A stretch of 64,000 nucleotides of DNA from Metabacillus_B sp050107715 (GCF_050107715.1 NZ_JBNILN010000001.1:124001-188000); one strand, 5' to 3'; shown: positions 32,779 to 40,924, numbered from the stretch's first letter. Made by a program: numbers and translations. The notes: generated from the letters alone by a model not told the origin.

Positions 32779-32807
32779 ATACTAATGCTTTGTGAATTGT
32801 TTTTCAA
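32779..32807 (-). promoter_or_regulatory. yumB promoter overlapping Rex-like operator 3
   Basis: On the minus strand TTGAAA (32807-32802) and TAGTAT (32784-32779) are 17 bp apart, a good sigma-A promoter. The plus-strand sequence TTGTGAA-TTGT-TTTTCAA (32790-32807) is a Rex-like site lying across the -35 box and spacer, so a bound repressor would block RNA polymerase. Confidence 0.6.
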
Positions 32808-32879
32808 GTTATAATTAGCCTAAAACCACTGTTGCGAAAATTCGGAAAATAATGTAGGATACTATCTAAAATTGTTGAA

Positions 32880-32990
32880 TACACTCCGGGAAATACCGCC
32901 GCCGCTCACCGGCACTTTCCGCCCCAGTCATGACGGGTGTCATCTCACCCGCTCCTCTAGGCAGAAGTCCGCAGTGATCAACAAGCGTTA
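32880..32990. repeat. Possible degenerate intergenic repeat
   Basis: A GC-rich block (ACTCCGGGAAATACCGCCG ... CATCTCACCCGCTCC ... GATCAAC) inside the 510-bp gap between yumB and yumC. The layout recalls the copies at 12690 and 47735, but the match is weak. The flanking parts hold the two divergent promoters; a TATCAT at about 33052 may be the yumC -10. Confidence 0.3.
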
Positions 32991-33095
32991 CGAACACTTG
33001 AAGGGAAAAATTACCGTTTTATTTATCAAGATGAGCAAATAGAAAAATTATGGTATCATGTAAGTAAGAATAGTTATCAATTAGGGGGTTGCATT

Positions 33096-34094
33096 GTGAA
33101 AGAAGATTCAAAGGTTTATGACATTACCATCATTGGCGGAGGACCCGTCGGCTTATTTACCGCCTTTTACGGAGGCATGAGACAAGCGAGCGTTAAAATA
33201 ATTGAAAGCCTCCCTCAGCTTGGCGGACAGCTGTCTGCCCTATACCCTGAGAAATACATATATGATGTAGCCGGCTTTCCAAAAGTCCGTGCGCAGGAAT
33301 TGATCAACAACTTAAAAGAGCAAATGGCCATGTTCAATCCTGCTATTGCCCTGGACCAGGCAGTCGAAGAAGTGGAGAAGCAAGCTGACGGAGTATTCAA
33401 GCTCACAACAAACTCCGAAATCCACTACACCAAAACCATTATTATCACAGCTGGAAACGGAGCCTTCCAGCCCCGCCGGCTTGAACTGGAAAATGCGAAC
33501 CAATATGAAGGCAAAAACATGCACTACTTTGTCGACGATCTCAACTCCTTCGCAGGAAAACGTGTCATGATCTGCGGTGGAGGAGACTCCGCACTGGATT
33601 GGGCGCTCATGCTTGAACCTATCGCTGAAAAAGTTACACTCGTCCACCGGCGCGACAAGTTCCGCGCCCATGAACACAGCGTAGAGCTTCTTCATAATTC
33701 CAAAGTGGACGTCATGACACCATTCGTACCTGAAGAAATCATCGGTGAAGACCGCATCGAGCAAGTCGTTCTTCAAGAAGTCAAAGGAGAGCGCAAAGAA
33801 GTCATTGATATTGATGACCTCATCGTAAACTTCGGATTCGTCTCCTCCCTTGGCCCAATCAAAAACTGGGATCTGAACATCGAAAAAAATAACATCCTGG
33901 TCAATTCCAAGATGGAAACGAATATCGAAGGCATCTACGCAGCTGGCGATATCTGCACATACGAAGGAAAAGTAAAGCTGATTGCCAGCGGATTCGGCGA
34001 AGCGCCAACCGCAGTAAACAACGCAAAAGCATACATGGATCCAAAAGCACGCGTTCAGCCGCTTCACAGCACAAGTTTGTTTGAAAATAAATAA
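33096..34094 (+). CDS. yumC: Ferredoxin/flavodoxin--NADP+ reductase, thioredoxin-reductase type (YumC)
   Basis: 332 residues. FAD loop IIGGGPVGLFTAFYGGMRQA, NADPH loop MICGGGDSALDWAL near 160 and the C-terminal GDICTYEGKVKLIASGFGEA. The thioredoxin-reductase CxxC is absent, as is normal for this FNR class. It moves electrons from NADPH to ferredoxin or flavodoxin, supporting Fe-S assembly, nitric-oxide synthase, cytochrome P450 and similar clients. A GTG start follows TTAGGGGGTTGCATT. It is convergent with no coding gene; the repeat array follows its terminator. Confidence 0.93.
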   Translation: MKEDSKVYDITIIGGGPVGLFTAFYGGMRQASVKIIESLPQLGGQLSALYPEKYIYDVAGFPKVRAQELINNLKEQMAMFNPAIALDQAVEEVEKQADGVFKLTTNSEIHYTKTIIITAGNGAFQPRRLELENANQYEGKNMHYFVDDLNSFAGKRVMICGGGDSALDWALMLEPIAEKVTLVHRRDKFRAHEHSVELLHNSKVDVMTPFVPEEIIGEDRIEQVVLQEVKGERKEVIDIDDLIVNFGFVSSLGPIKNWDLNIEKNNILVNSKMETNIEGIYAAGDICTYEGKVKLIASGFGEAPTAVNNAKAYMDPKARVQPLHSTSLFENK

Positions 34095-34106
34095 GCCATA
34101 ATGAGG

Positions 34107-34149
34107 CCAGTCTCCCCGGGGTTTTGATAGTGGGGGACTGGTTTTTTTT
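34107..34149 (+). terminator. Terminator of yumC
   Basis: A CCAGTC-CCCC/GGGG-ACTGG stem with one bulge, then eight T. The repeat array begins 20 bp later, so the array lies outside the yumC transcript unless there is readthrough. Confidence 0.85.
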
Positions 34150-34168
34150 GTTGAGTTTTTTTGTGGGT

Positions 34169-35117
34169 TGTCTGACGTTTTGTCTGACATGAGGCTGGGT
34201 TTGGGGGTTGTCTGACATTCTTGTCTGACATCGCACTGGGTTTGCGTCATGTCTGACATCCTTGTCTGACATGACGCTGATTTTGGCCATTGTCTGACAT
34301 TCTTGTCTGACATGACGCTGATTTTGGCCATTGTCTGACATTCTTGTCTGACATCGCACTGGGTTGGGCCATTGTCTGACATTCTTGTATGACATCGCAC
34401 CAGGTTTGCGTATTGTCTGACATCCTTGTCTGACATCGCACTCGGTTTGGCCATTGTCTGACATTCTTGTCTGACATGACGCTGATTTTGGACATTGTCT
34501 GACATCCTTGTCTGACATGACGCTGATTTTGATCATTGTCTGACATTCTTGTCTGACATCGCACCAGGTTTGCGTATTGTCTGACATCCTTGTCTGACAT
34601 CGCACTCGGTTTGGCCATTGTCTGACATTCTTGTCTGACATGACGCTGATTTTGGCCATTGTCTGACATTCTTGTCTGACATCGCACCAGGTTTGCGTAT
34701 TGTCTGACATTCTTGTCTGACATCGCACCAGGTTTGCGTATTGTCTGACATCCTTGTCTGACATGACGCTGATTTTGATCATTGTCTGACATTCTTGTCT
34801 GACATCGCACTGGGTTGGGCCATCGTCTGACATCCTTGTCTGACATGACGCTGATTTTGGCCATCGTCTGACATTCTTGTCTGACATCGCACTGGGTTGG
34901 GCATTGTCTGACATTCTTGTCTGACATGACGCTGATTTTGGCCATTGTCTGACATTCTTGCCTGACAACGCACTGATTTTGGCCATCGTCTGACATTCTT
35001 GTCTGACATCGCACTGGGTTGGGCATTGTCTGACATTCTTGTCTGACATGACGCTGATTTTGGCCATTGTCTGACATTCTTGCCTGACAACGCACTGATT
35101 TTGGCCATCGTCTGACA
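34169..35117. repeat. Tandem array of 41-bp REP-like hairpin units
   Basis: Twenty-three full units and one half unit. Unit starts fall at 34169, 34209, 34250, 34291 and then every 41 bp (three steps are 40 bp). Each unit holds two copies of TGTCTGACA, itself a dyad around a central T, separated by TTCT or TCCT. The two copies can pair into a 9-bp hairpin with one T-T mismatch and a 4-nt loop. A spacer of about 19 nt follows and comes in a few recurring types (TGACGCTGATTTTGG, CGCACTGGGTTGGG, CGCACCAGGTTTGCG, CGCACTCGGTTTGG). A 122-bp block at 34865-34986 is repeated exactly at 34987-35108. Because 41 is not a multiple of 3, all minus-strand frames stay open; these are not genes. Confidence 0.95.
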
Positions 35118-35205
35118 AAAGCGTACTTTTTTATCATGAAACGTAAAGGAATTTGTCTTCCTTTGCCGAATTAAATTAGATAGTAAAATAGAAAGGTGGA
35201 ATGCT

Positions 35206-35769
35206 ATGCAGAGCCCCAGAAACTGGAGAGCTGGTTCTGGCGGGATCTATCACATTACTTCAAGAGCTATAAGAAAGTGGGCACTTTTTGAAGATTATCG
35301 TGATAAAGACCGATACCTTGAAATCCTCTCGGAGACACAGGATAAGTATCCATTTAAGCTACATGCCTTCTGTTTGATGAAAAACCACGTTCATCTCCTC
35401 ATTGAAGTAACCGAATACCAGCCGAGCATTATTATGAAACACTTGAATTTCCGCTATGCCCGCTATTTCAACTTCAGACACAGCTACAAGGGCCACTTGT
35501 TTGAAGGCAGGTTCTATGCAGACCCCATTCCTACTATCTCCAAATTTCTAAACACTTCCCGTTATATTCATCTCAACCCCTACAAAGCTTCGGCTGTGCA
35601 GCAGGCTGAAAGCTACCGGTGGAGCAGCTATTATTATTTTGTGAAACAGGTGGACTGCCCTATTTTAGATAAAGCGAAAACGCTGAGTCATTTTCCAGCA
35701 CCGTCACAGGAAAATTATAAATTTTTTGTGGAGGAATTAAAGTGGCAGGATACAGAAGCAGCTGAGTAA
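35206..35769 (+). CDS. REP-associated tyrosine transposase (RAYT), Y1/IS200-like
   Basis: 187 residues of the Y1 transposase (HUH) superfamily. The N-terminal NWRAGSGGIYHITSRAIRKW segment, the HUH motif in AFCLMKNHVHLLIEV (near residue 62), RYARYFNFRHSYKGHLFEGR (near 83-105) and RYIHLNPYKASAVQ (near 123) are the full RAYT signature; the last includes the candidate catalytic Tyr. RAYTs are single-copy domesticated relatives of IS200/IS605 TnpA that recognise short palindromic REP hairpins. There are no flanking insertion-sequence ends, and the array of hairpin repeats ends 88 bp upstream. AAAGGTGGAATGCT precedes the ATG and a terminator follows. It appears intact. Confidence 0.9.
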   Translation: MQSPRNWRAGSGGIYHITSRAIRKWALFEDYRDKDRYLEILSETQDKYPFKLHAFCLMKNHVHLLIEVTEYQPSIIMKHLNFRYARYFNFRHSYKGHLFEGRFYADPIPTISKFLNTSRYIHLNPYKASAVQQAESYRWSSYYYFVKQVDCPILDKAKTLSHFPAPSQENYKFFVEELKWQDTEAAE

Positions 35770-35786
35770 GAAGGCAGATGAGATTA

Positions 35787-35815
35787 AAAAGGCTGGCCCG
35801 ATGGGCCAGCCTTTT
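35787..35815. terminator. Bidirectional terminator (RAYT / erpA)
   Basis: A perfect 13-bp stem, AAAAGGCTGGCCC/GGGCCAGCCTTTT, with a 3-nt loop. Confidence 0.92.
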
Positions 35816-35826
35816 GCAATAAATTC

Positions 35827-36189
35827 TTAGCACTCTTCCGGTGTTCCCTTATTCGTTGCGGTCACAAATGATGATCCGCAGCCGCAGGAAGCAATGGCGT
35901 TCGGATTGTCGATGGTAAATCCGCCGCCCATTAAGGATTGTTTGAAATCTATAATGGTGCCTTTCAGAGCTGGTGCGCTGTCTTTATCAATCAGGACGGG
36001 GATGCCGAAGAATTCAAGTTCAACGTCGCCTTCTTGTTTTTCATGGTCAAATCCCATGCCGTAGGAGAGCCCGCTGCAGCCTCCGCCTTTGATGCCGACG
36101 CGCAGGAAGGCATTTTCTTCTTCGTGTTCCTTCATCATGTCTTTTATTTGAAAGGATGCGGCTTCTGTTATGCTGATAATTTCAGCCAT
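35827..36189 (-). CDS. yutM: A-type iron-sulfur carrier, ErpA/SufA/HesB family (YutM)
   Basis: 120 residues. The three conserved cysteines of A-type carriers are in GGGCSGLSYGM (near 38) and SCGCGSSF (near 102-104), and the IDKDSAPALKGTIIDF segment is typical. It transfers assembled clusters from the Suf scaffold to target enzymes. AGAGGAGTGATGAC precedes the ATG. It is transcribed alone after dapF in the same direction. The suf operon itself lies at the right end of this window. Confidence 0.87.
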   Translation of the reverse strand: MAEIISITEAASFQIKDMMKEHEEENAFLRVGIKGGGCSGLSYGMGFDHEKQEGDVELEFFGIPVLIDKDSAPALKGTIIDFKQSLMGGGFTIDNPNAIASCGCGSSFVTATNKGTPEEC

Positions 36190-36262
36190 GTCATCACTCC
36201 TCTTTAATTATGGCTTTGTAATAAGTATACATCTTGACTTCTTTTGACTCAAATTTTCAGGT

Positions 36263-37120
36263 TCAGCGGATATGATAGATGCCTTCTGCGATGGTTTCAG
36301 CAGGGCCGGTCATTCGTACGTTTCCCTGCTCTGTCCAATTGATGGTCAAATCTCCTCCGGCAAGATGAACGGTTATATCTGTTCCTTTGGGGGATTTGCC
36401 ATTTAGGATCGATGCGACTGCTGCGGCACATGCGCCCGTACCGCATGCCTGTGTAATGCCCGAGCCTCTTTCCCATACACGGAAATTCAATTCGGTGCTG
36501 TTAACCATTTCTACGAATTCGACATTGATGCCGTCCTGAAAACGGGGGTCTTTTTCGACAACCGGTCCCAGTTCAGTCAAGGGAGCACTTTCAATGTCCT
36601 CTATATAGAAAATAATATGCGGGTTTCCCATCGATAGTGCAGTGACCGTGTAGGATTTTCCTTGAAATTGCATGACCTCAGATATGGTTGTTTCCTCCTG
36701 GCTTCCTTCCATCGGTATGTCTTTCTTTAAAAGCCTTGGCTTGCCCATATCAATGGTGACCGCGGACACATTTCCTTTATTCGTATGAACCTCTGCCTGA
36801 ACGAGCCCGGAGAGGGTTTCAATTTGGAAAACAGGCTCTGAAACCAAACGGTTTTCATACGCGTATTTGGCTACGCACCTAAGGCCGTTTCCACAGTTGA
36901 GTGCTTCTGAGCCATCATTATTGAAGATCCGCATTTTCACGGGTGCTGCCTCAGAGGGACAGATCAGGATCAGGCCGTCTGAGCCGATGCCTGTGAAGGG
37001 GTTCGCTACATGTCTGGCCAGCTCAGGGAGGTTCAAACCGGATAAGTTTTCCTTGAACAGGTTTATGTATATATAATTGTTGCCTAGTCCGTGCATTTTT
37101 GTAAAGTTTACGGTTTTCAT
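36263..37120 (-). CDS. dapF: Diaminopimelate epimerase
   Basis: 285 residues, normal length. It converts LL- to meso-diaminopimelate for peptidoglycan and lysine. The two catalytic cysteines are in ALNCGNGLRC (near 75) and QACGTGACAAAVA (near 225), and FTKMHGLGNNYIYI is the N-terminal signature. GGAGGCGAAGGG precedes the ATG. It is monocistronic or paired with yutM downstream. Confidence 0.95.
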   Translation of the reverse strand: MKTVNFTKMHGLGNNYIYINLFKENLSGLNLPELARHVANPFTGIGSDGLILICPSEAAPVKMRIFNNDGSEALNCGNGLRCVAKYAYENRLVSEPVFQIETLSGLVQAEVHTNKGNVSAVTIDMGKPRLLKKDIPMEGSQEETTISEVMQFQGKSYTVTALSMGNPHIIFYIEDIESAPLTELGPVVEKDPRFQDGINVEFVEMVNSTELNFRVWERGSGITQACGTGACAAAVASILNGKSPKGTDITVHLAGGDLTINWTEQGNVRMTGPAETIAEGIYHIR

Positions 37121-37210
37121 CCCTTCGCCTCCAAAAAAATAATTTCTACTAGTATAAAGTTAGTTGAAAGAGTCCACAATAGAAATATCCCCCGTTTGAA
37201 TAGAATGATA

Positions 37211-37250
37211 AAAACTCCTTGCGTTAGGTGCGGGAGTTTTTATTATTCTT
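37211..37250 (+). terminator. Orphan intrinsic-terminator-like hairpin
   Basis: An AAAACTCC/GGAGTTTT stem with a 14-nt loop, then TATTATTCTTTTT, in the short region between the divergent dapF and DUF2225 genes. No gene upstream on this strand needs a terminator. It could be a leader attenuator of the next gene or the end of a small RNA. Confidence 0.45.
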
Positions 37251-37310
37251 TTTAGTTCTTTTGATATAGGTAATATGATACAATTGTCTCTATGAGAAAG
37301 GGTGAGAAAG

Positions 37311-38003
37311 TTGGATTTTCCTCATTTATATGACAAAAATACCACATGCACTTTATGCAGGGCCCACTTTACAACAAAAAAACTCCGCTCTTCCTTTATC
37401 CGCATTGATTATAGCGATTCTGATTTTTATTCCCATTATCGTTCCGAAACGAATAATCCTTTGCTCTATTATGTAACAGTATGCCCGGAATGCGGCTATT
37501 CTTTTTCAGAGGAGTTTTCAGACCAGATGTCCCCTTCCTCAAGAAGGCGGTTGACTGATCATGTTTCAAAGCGCTGGACAAAAAGAAATTTCAGTGTGCA
37601 GAGATCGATGGATATGGCTGTTTCCTCTTACAAGCTTGCTCTTTATTGTGCTGAACTGAAGCTAGAGAAGCACGCATCAAAGGCCGGTCTGAATCACCGT
37701 CTTGCCTGGCTTTACCGTTCAGCTGGCGATCATGAGCAGGAGCACCGGTTTTTAGATCAGTCCCTTAATGAATATATCCTATCTTATATGAACGAAGATT
37801 ACGAAGGTTCCAAGCTTACTGATATGAGGATATTGTATTTAATCGGTGAGCTCAGCCGCAGAACAGGGAAGGAGAAACAGGCGATCCGGTATTTTTCCCG
37901 TATTATTGAACATCAGCATCGTTCTCCGGAAAAGGGAATCATCGAAATGGCGAAGGACCGGTGGCAGGAAATGAGGGCGGAAAAAGCGCTGTCTGCACAA
38001 TAA
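37311..38003 (+). CDS. DUF2225-family protein with two CxxC knuckles
   Basis: 230 residues. The N-terminal zinc-ribbon-like part carries CTLCRAHF and CPECGYSF; the rest is a TPR-like helical repeat region (YKLALYCAELKLE, LAWLYRSAGDHEQEHRFLDQ). The DUF2225 family has no known function. The start is set at TTG 37311 because AAAGGGTGAGAAAG precedes it; a GTG at 37302 is the alternative. Terminated by a perfect hairpin. Confidence 0.78.
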   Translation: MDFPHLYDKNTTCTLCRAHFTTKKLRSSFIRIDYSDSDFYSHYRSETNNPLLYYVTVCPECGYSFSEEFSDQMSPSSRRRLTDHVSKRWTKRNFSVQRSMDMAVSSYKLALYCAELKLEKHASKAGLNHRLAWLYRSAGDHEQEHRFLDQSLNEYILSYMNEDYEGSKLTDMRILYLIGELSRRTGKEKQAIRYFSRIIEHQHRSPEKGIIEMAKDRWQEMRAEKALSAQ

Positions 38004-38027
38004 GACATCTAGACCACTATACATAAC

Positions 38028-38060
38028 GACAGCCTGACATTTAGTCAGGCTGTCGCGTTT
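38028..38060. terminator. Bidirectional terminator (DUF2225 gene / yuzB)
   Basis: A perfect 11-bp stem GACAGCCTGAC/GTCAGGCTGTC with a 5-nt loop. It lies between the two convergent genes. Confidence 0.85.
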
Positions 38061-38061
38061 A

Positions 38062-38298
38062 TTAAAACATCGGATTTTCTTCCAGATGCTGATAGATATT
38101 GTCAACGAGCTCTTCCGGAGTTTCAGCCGACACCGCTTCTCCATTCACTAGGGCATACATGGATTCAAAGCATTTGCCGCAATATCCAAGACATCCGTAT
38201 TCAACTATGTCGAGATTCGGGTCTTTTTCCAGCTTCTCAAGTGCCCGCTGTGATCCGCTGGCAAGATTGCTTATGCAAAACTCAATGATTGGTTTCAT
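38062..38298 (-). CDS. yuzB: YuzB (UPF0349) protein
   Basis: 78 residues: KPIIEFCISNLASGSQRALE, then YGCLGYCGKCFESMYALVNG and TPEELVDNIY. Four cysteines, three of them in CLGYCGKC, suggest a thioredoxin-fold [2Fe-2S]-ferredoxin-like protein. Function unknown; conserved next to yutJ in Bacillus. AGAGAGGTGAGACC precedes the ATG. Confidence 0.85.
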   Translation of the reverse strand: MKPIIEFCISNLASGSQRALEKLEKDPNLDIVEYGCLGYCGKCFESMYALVNGEAVSAETPEELVDNIYQHLEENPMF

Positions 38299-38601
38299 GG
38301 TCTCACCTCTCTAATTCCCTCTTATCCTACCCTGTTTGAACAAAAATCGTCAATGTTTCCGGTTTGGAGCCTTCCATTTGTAAGGAACACTTTGTTACAA
38401 TTAACTTAACACATTTGTGCAATAAGGTTGTATAATTGATTGTTTTTACATACTAAACGGATATTTTTCCGCCTTATGTTGTGATTTTGCAGCAAATTCG
38501 ATATACTTTTTAGTGGCATTTTGAAAAGGTTTTCTTTAATTTTATCAGTCTGGAATACTATTTTTTTATTCATTCCCATGGGGAGAAGGGGAAATCCGCA
38601 T

Positions 38602-39669
38602 ATGAAAAATCTAGTAATTCTTGGCGGCGGGTATGGTGGAATGAGAATTCTCCACAGGCTGCTTCCAAACAACCTTCCAAGCGATGTTCATATTACCCTG
38701 GTGGATAAAAATCCTTACCACTGCCTGAAGACAGAATATTATGCGCTTGCAGCTGGAACGATTTCGGATCACCATATTCGTGTAGACTTTCCGGAGCATG
38801 CGAATTTGACTGCTAAATATGGGGAAGTCACTTCCATTGACCGCAATCAAAAAGAGGTTGTCTTTGCTGATGGGGACCGGCTTGGCTATGATGACCTGGT
38901 TATTGGACTCGGGTGTGAAGATAAGTATCACGGGGTGCCCGGTGCCGAAGAGTATTCTTACAGCATTCAGACCATTGATCAGTCCCGCAGAACGTACAGT
39001 GCGGTTAACAACCTGCCCGCAGGTGCAATCGTTTCCATTGTGGGCGCCGGACTGAGCGGAGTGGAGCTGGCGAGTGAACTGCGCGAAAGCCGAAAGGATC
39101 TTAAAATTCAGCTGTTTGATCGCGGCAAAATGATTCTTTCCATGTTCCCTGAAAGACTGAGCCGTTATGTACAGGGGTGGTTTGAGGATCATGGGGTACA
39201 AATCGTAAATTGCGCCAACATCACGAAGGTTGAGCCCAACCTTTTATACAACCATGATGAAGCGTTTGCCAGTGATGTAATCGTTTGGACCGCAGGCATT
39301 CAGCCAAGTAAGATAGTCAGACAGATGGATGCAGAAAAGGATGCGCAGGGAAGAGTTATTCTTACACCACAGCATTATGTTCCCGATGATAAAAGTGTGT
39401 TTGTCGTAGGGGATTGCGCTTCGCTTCCTTATGCGCCAAGCGCACAGCTTGCGGAAGCGCAGGCGGAGCAAATTGTCCAGGTTCTTCAGAAACGCTGGAA
39501 AAATGAGCCGGAGCCAGAATCGTTTCCTCAATTTAAGCTGAAGGGCGTGCTCGGATCTCTAGGGAAAAAACACGGGTTTGGTCTTTTAAATGAGAAGCCG
39601 TTGATGGGCCGCGTGCCGCGCTTGCTTAAATCCGGTATTTTATGGATGTACAAGTTTCATAATGGATAA
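38602..39669 (+). CDS. yutJ: NADH dehydrogenase-like flavoprotein (YutJ)
   Basis: 355 residues. FAD motif LVILGGGYGGMRILHRL, NAD(P) loop SIVGAGLSGVELASEL near 150 and VFVVGDCASLPYAPSAQLAE near 268 define the type II NADH dehydrogenase/sulfide-quinone reductase superfamily. It is shorter than yumB at the C-terminus, so membrane attachment may differ. The start at 38602 is chosen from the fold; an in-frame ATG at 38521 would add an odd hydrophobic leader. The 303-bp region 38299-38601 contains TATAAT near 38431 but no Rex site. Confidence 0.82.
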   Translation: MKNLVILGGGYGGMRILHRLLPNNLPSDVHITLVDKNPYHCLKTEYYALAAGTISDHHIRVDFPEHANLTAKYGEVTSIDRNQKEVVFADGDRLGYDDLVIGLGCEDKYHGVPGAEEYSYSIQTIDQSRRTYSAVNNLPAGAIVSIVGAGLSGVELASELRESRKDLKIQLFDRGKMILSMFPERLSRYVQGWFEDHGVQIVNCANITKVEPNLLYNHDEAFASDVIVWTAGIQPSKIVRQMDAEKDAQGRVILTPQHYVPDDKSVFVVGDCASLPYAPSAQLAEAQAEQIVQVLQKRWKNEPEPESFPQFKLKGVLGSLGKKHGFGLLNEKPLMGRVPRLLKSGILWMYKFHNG

Positions 39670-39677
39670 CTTTTTTG

Positions 39678-39701
39678 ACGGGGAATCTTCCCCGTTTTTT
39701 T
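39678..39701 (+). terminator. Terminator of yutJ
   Basis: An ACGGGGA/TCCCCGT stem with a T-run, 9 bp behind the stop codon. Confidence 0.88.
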
Positions 39702-39787
39702 GGTGCTTTCCTTGTAAAAAAACAAAAAAGCACTCTTGGCTGAGAGTACTTCCATTGTTCCATTATTGAATTTGCAGGAAGTACTCA

Positions 39788-40030
39788 TTACACTGCACAG
39801 TTCCATTTATATTTCAAGATCGCCTTACTGACCGCTTTAGCTTTCAGCTGGTCGGAAGAACTAGAGCGGAAGAGTCCGTTTTGGTCCTCAACATAAACTT
39901 TATATATCTGTTTTCCTTTTGGGTCCAGTGCAAGGTGGATATCAATCGTACATTTGTGCTGTTCAATTTCGTATTCATAAGTGAATTGCCTGATTGCTGC
40001 CTGTCTGGATATGATTCCTGATTTGCTCAT
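39788..40030 (-). CDS. Hypothetical protein, 80 aa
   Basis: AAGGGAGGCTAAAGC before the ATG is a good ribosome site. The protein (MSKSGIISRQAAIRQFTYEY..., then CTIDIHLALDPKGKQIYKVY) alternates strand-like and helical stretches and is soluble. I do not recognise it. It lies between yutJ and yuzD on the yuzD strand. Confidence 0.6.
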   Translation of the reverse strand: MSKSGIISRQAAIRQFTYEYEIEQHKCTIDIHLALDPKGKQIYKVYVEDQNGLFRSSSSDQLKAKAVSKAILKYKWNCAV

Positions 40031-40167
40031 GCTTTAGCCTCCCTTCATAAGAAGACTATACCACAAGTTAGGGAATAATACTCATGCATTTTTCTATAAT
40101 AAGGGATTTAAGGTGTATTTAGCACTCTTTGCGATGTATAAAGCAGGTCTTTTTTCACCCTGCCTTT

Positions 40168-40479
40168 TTAGGTAGCGGCAATTCCGAGCCTTTCGAGCTC
40201 CTCACAGATTTTTTTCAGGCGCGGGCTTCCTTCTCCCACTATCCTGCCTTGGATGACGACCAGGGGATAAAAATATTCATCATTGCGTATTTTTTCTGCG
40301 ATTTCCTTTTGCTCCCCTTCAAGCTCCGGTCTGTCTATGTCGATATAGGTAACATCAATCTGCTGGTTGGGGTATTTTCTTGATAAAGCTGCTGAAAGCC
40401 ATTCCTGAGTCTCCCGGGAAGATGGCATATTCACACAGCTTGGACATAAAACCTCTGCGCCATATACGTCAATATTCAT
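40168..40479 (-). CDS. yuzD: YuzD (DUF1462) thioredoxin-like protein
   Basis: 103 residues with a thioredoxin-like layout: DVYGAEVLCPSCVNMPSSRE carries a CxxC (CPSC) at the active-site position, and FYPLVVIQGRIVGEGSPRLK supplies the cis-Pro-like turn. It lies divergently from the Nfu-type gene, as in B. subtilis, which hints at a link with cluster or thiol chemistry. The start at 40479 follows GGAGGGTCAGGC. Confidence 0.82.
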   Translation of the reverse strand: MNIDVYGAEVLCPSCVNMPSSRETQEWLSAALSRKYPNQQIDVTYIDIDRPELEGEQKEIAEKIRNDEYFYPLVVIQGRIVGEGSPRLKKICEELERLGIAAT

Positions 40480-40685
40480 GCCTGACCCTCCAATTTTCAA
40501 GCTGTTTTTCTTTATTGTATTCGATATCGGATCCTTTTGCATTTGTTTTTAATGCTGGCAAAAACACCGTATTTTTATCCTTGAAATTGTGATACAATAG
40601 GATAAAATATGGTTATTTTCAAGTCTTGGCATTAGATTTTACGGCTCGGCCGGAATATAATAGCAGCAGGAAGGAGACGATTGCT

Positions 40686-40919
40686 ATGGAAGAGAATCAA
40701 AGAGAACAAGTACAGGAAGTACTAGATAAATTGCGTCCGTTTTTGCTTCGCGATGGCGGAGACTGTGAATTGGTGGACGTAGAGGATGGTATTGTTAAAC
40801 TTCGTCTTTTAGGAGCTTGCGGAAGCTGCCCAAGTTCTACCATTACGCTGAAAGCCGGAATTGAGCGCGCATTGCTTGAAGAAGTTCCCGGTGTTGTGGA
40901 AGTAGAACAAGTATTTTAA
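40686..40919 (+). CDS. yutI: Nfu-type iron-sulfur cluster carrier (YutI)
   Basis: 77 residues, a stand-alone NifU C-terminal domain: LDKLRPFLLRDGGDCELVDV and the cluster-binding pair in LLGACGSCPSSTITLK. It carries clusters from the Suf scaffold to apo-enzymes such as aconitase or lipoyl synthase. GAAGGAGACGATTGCT precedes the ATG at 40686. It is monocistronic with a strong terminator. Confidence 0.93.
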   Translation: MEENQREQVQEVLDKLRPFLLRDGGDCELVDVEDGIVKLRLLGACGSCPSSTITLKAGIERALLEEVPGVVEVEQVF

Positions 40920-40924
40920 GTATG

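Noticed and set aside
34169..35117. CRISPR array.
   Set aside because: Repeats are regular, but the spacers are about 19 nt and recur as a few types instead of being unique, and there are no cas genes.
33312..35137. Long minus-strand reading frames of 300-400 codons through the repeat array (MSDKNVRQ-type repeats).
   Set aside because: All three frames stay open because the 41-bp unit contains no stop in this direction and cycles through frames; there is no ribosome site, and one frame runs deep into yumC antisense. They are artefacts of the repeat.
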